This document shows positions 6,590 to 7,283 of a DNA stretch of 7,283 bases, in pieces. This DNA is from Candidatus Scybalomonas excrementavium (GTDB taxonomy: Bacteria; Bacillota; Clostridia; Lachnospirales; Lachnospiraceae). The notes beneath the pieces were generated by a model. The model was given only the letters and a program-made list of their open reading frames with translations. It did not search any database and was not told the origin of the DNA. The translations under genes and the position numbers were made by a program. Numbering within the stretch: position 1 is the first letter of the stretch; each line of letters starts with the position of its first letter. The stretch covers positions 1 through 7,283 of the forward strand of contig JADIML010000246.1 of NCBI GenBank assembly GCA_017694765.1, in the 5' to 3' direction.

Positions 6590-6646
6590 TTCTCCTTTCA
6601 ATTGTGAAAAATTAATGTGATAAGCACGATCGGAGAAGTTATCCGA
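6590..6646 (-). promoter_or_regulatory. hsp20 5' leader: candidate RNA thermometer over the ribosome site
   Basis: In the minus-strand leader, a UUUUUCA run (6611-6605) can pair with UGAAAGG (6600-6594) across a CAAU loop. This sequesters the AAAGG of the Shine-Dalgarno site, including two U-G wobble pairs, and resembles a fourU thermometer. A second option pairs UUCUCC (6637-6632) with GGAGAA (6595-6590), also covering the ribosome site. A further small hairpin (TCGGA 6630-6634 with TCCGA 6642-6646) lies just upstream. Small heat-shock genes are the commonest users of such elements. The complementarity is visible; temperature sensing is inference. Confidence 0.4.
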
Positions 6647-6712
6647 GGTGTTGTTCCTAGAATCAAAATGGTATTAGAGTTTTTATTTCTTAGTACTATT
6701 TGTTCTATATAT

Positions 6713-6741
6713 ACTATAACAAATGATGCAAAAATTGTCAA
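6713..6741 (-). promoter_or_regulatory. Sigma-A-type promoter of hsp20
   Basis: On the minus strand, TTGACA (6741-6736) is followed after 17 bases by TATAGT (6718-6713): a perfect -35 and a near-perfect -10 with ideal spacing. Transcription would begin near 6706, giving a leader of about 120 nt before the hsp20 ATG. No alternative sigma or HrcA site is seen. Confidence 0.85.
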
Positions 6742-6960
6742 GAAGTTAATTTAAATATTTTATATTTTTTCAAAGCATCAAAAGAGCTAATTTAAACTGT
6801 ACTATACATGATTTGCATGAAAAAAGAATGTAATAAGAGAACAGTAAAAAAATAAGAAAGAAAGTATATTAAATAAAATATATTTCAAAAAATAAAAGAA
6901 AGTATTTATACCAATCATGACTATATAGATATAAATATAAAAAATCATAGAAGAGAGTAG
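6742..6960. other. AT-rich intergenic stretch without a recognisable gene
   Basis: This stretch is very A- and T-rich and open only for very short frames without ribosome sites. Small direct repeats occur (TAATTTAAA twice, AGAAAGTAT twice). It lies between the hsp20 promoter and the gene remnant that follows. It may hold the old promoter region of that remnant, but no convincing -35/-10 pair was found on the plus strand. A purine-rich AAGAGAG (6951-6957) sits at ribosome-site distance before 6961. Confidence 0.5.
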
Positions 6961-7135
6961 ATAAAAATAAGAATATATGATATTGTTCTATGGTATTGAT
7001 ACCTACTTCATTAACTTTTGCAAGTGAGACAACAACCAAAGAAGAACAAGTGGAGCAAGATTTTGTTAAGGAACAGCTACGATTACGGGTACTTTATATG
7101 GGAAAAAGTACACTTGTCAAGTAGTTGTAAAATAA
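6961..7135 (+). pseudogene. Remnant of a secreted protein with a C-terminal bacterial Ig-like domain
   Basis: Two coding-like pieces lie in different frames. From the ATG at 6990, one frame reads MVLIPTSLTFASETTTKEEQ, which looks like the hydrophobic end and Ala-x-Ala-like cleavage region of a signal peptide followed by a charged mature N terminus; it runs open to a TAG at 7122-7124. From 7070 another frame reads GTA, then TITGTLYGKKYTCQVVVK, and stops at TAA (7133-7135). This resembles the last strands of a Big_2-type Ig-like domain, common at the ends of clostridial surface proteins. In a third frame, AAAATAAGAATA from 6964 could be the old signal-peptide N terminus behind a purine-rich ribosome site, with the start codon now ATA (6961). 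The simplest reading is a gene with a lost start, a frameshift and a large internal deletion. A strong terminator follows 17 bases later, as expected at a true gene end. Alternatively, 6990-7124 could be a live 44-residue peptide, but it lacks a ribosome site. Confidence 0.5.
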
Positions 7136-7152
7136 AGGTTTCATTTCAATAG

Positions 7153-7184
7153 AAAAGTTGAGGTAATTTTCACCTCAACTTTTT
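7153..7184 (+). terminator. Rho-independent terminator after the gene remnant
   Basis: A perfect 12-bp stem (AAAAGTTGAGGT at 7153-7164, ACCTCAACTTTT at 7172-7183) with a 7-nt loop ends in T residues. It sits 17 bases past the stop of the Ig-like tail, which supports that tail being the end of a former gene. The A-run on its left side could also let it act on the minus strand. Confidence 0.85.
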
Positions 7185-7253
7185 AGTATTTATATAAAAT
7201 TTTTTATAAAGTTGTTTATCATTTGTTGCTATAAGTGGCATTTATGACATGCG

Positions 7254-7283
7254 CAACATAATTCCAATTATGTTGTATTTTTT
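7254..7283 (+). terminator. Terminator-like hairpin at the right edge
   Basis: CAACATAATT (7254-7263) and AATTATGTTG (7266-7275) form an inverted repeat, with the two innermost pairs probably open as a loop. TA and then at least six T residues follow to the window end. It has no obvious gene of its own in the 70 bases before it; it may be a second, back-up terminator. The stem is AT-rich and weaker than the others here. Confidence 0.5.

Noticed and set aside
6583..6741. An HrcA/CIRCE operator upstream of hsp20.
   Set aside because: No TTAGCACTC-N9-GAGTGCTAA-like repeat is present on either strand.
6808..6855. A short plus-strand frame (MICMKKECNK...) in the AT-rich stretch.
   Set aside because: It is 15 codons long with no ribosome site and no following terminator, so it is expected by chance in A-rich DNA.
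6742..6960. A CRISPR array or other regular repeats in the AT-rich stretch.
   Set aside because: Only short, irregularly spaced AT-rich repeats are present, with no regular repeat-spacer structure.
7140..7250. A minus-strand frame gives MPLIATNDKQLYKKFYI, faintly like the C-terminal region of GNAT acetyltransferases.
   Set aside because: The frame is closed by a stop just upstream and runs through the terminator hairpin at 7153-7184. The resemblance rests on a few residues and I cannot support it without a search.

Overview
The window is AT-rich DNA of a strict anaerobe, most likely a low-GC Clostridia and probably Lachnospiraceae. The evidence is the low GC content, AGGAG-type ribosome sites, oxygen-sensitive iron-sulfur enzymes, a rubrerythrin and the look of the small heat-shock protein. 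The assignment comes from reading the sequence and was not checked by a search.

Layout. (i) 1-915: the C-terminal three quarters of a major-facilitator drug-efflux-like transporter, cut by the left edge and closed by a strong terminator (952-999). (ii) About 1066-5904: a co-directional cluster of four genes. It holds an HgdA-like 2-hydroxyacyl-CoA dehydratase subunit; an HgdB-like subunit fused in one polypeptide to its ATP-dependent activator (HgdC type); a MarR regulator; and a metallophosphoesterase fused to a rubrerythrin plus rubredoxin domain. A perfect 20-21 bp bidirectional terminator (5995-6045) closes the cluster. (iii) 6121-6582, minus strand: an Hsp20 chaperone with a near-consensus sigma-A promoter and a roughly 120-nt leader that can fold over its ribosome site. 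(iv) 6742-7283: AT-rich DNA with the remains of a gene for a secreted Ig-like-domain protein, followed by two hairpins.

How the genes may work together. The first two genes encode all the protein parts of a dehydratase or low-potential reductase of the HgdABC type: two cluster-binding subunits and the ATP-driven electron-injecting activator. No CoA-transferase, dehydrogenase or electron-transfer flavoprotein lies beside them, so the substrate is unknown. The MarR protein probably controls the cluster. The rubrerythrin fusion could protect the oxygen-labile clusters or deal with peroxide. The most unusual points are the HgdB-HgdC fusion with a well-placed internal ribosome site that could release free activator, the metallophosphoesterase-rubrerythrin-rubredoxin fusion, and the candidate RNA thermometer of hsp20.
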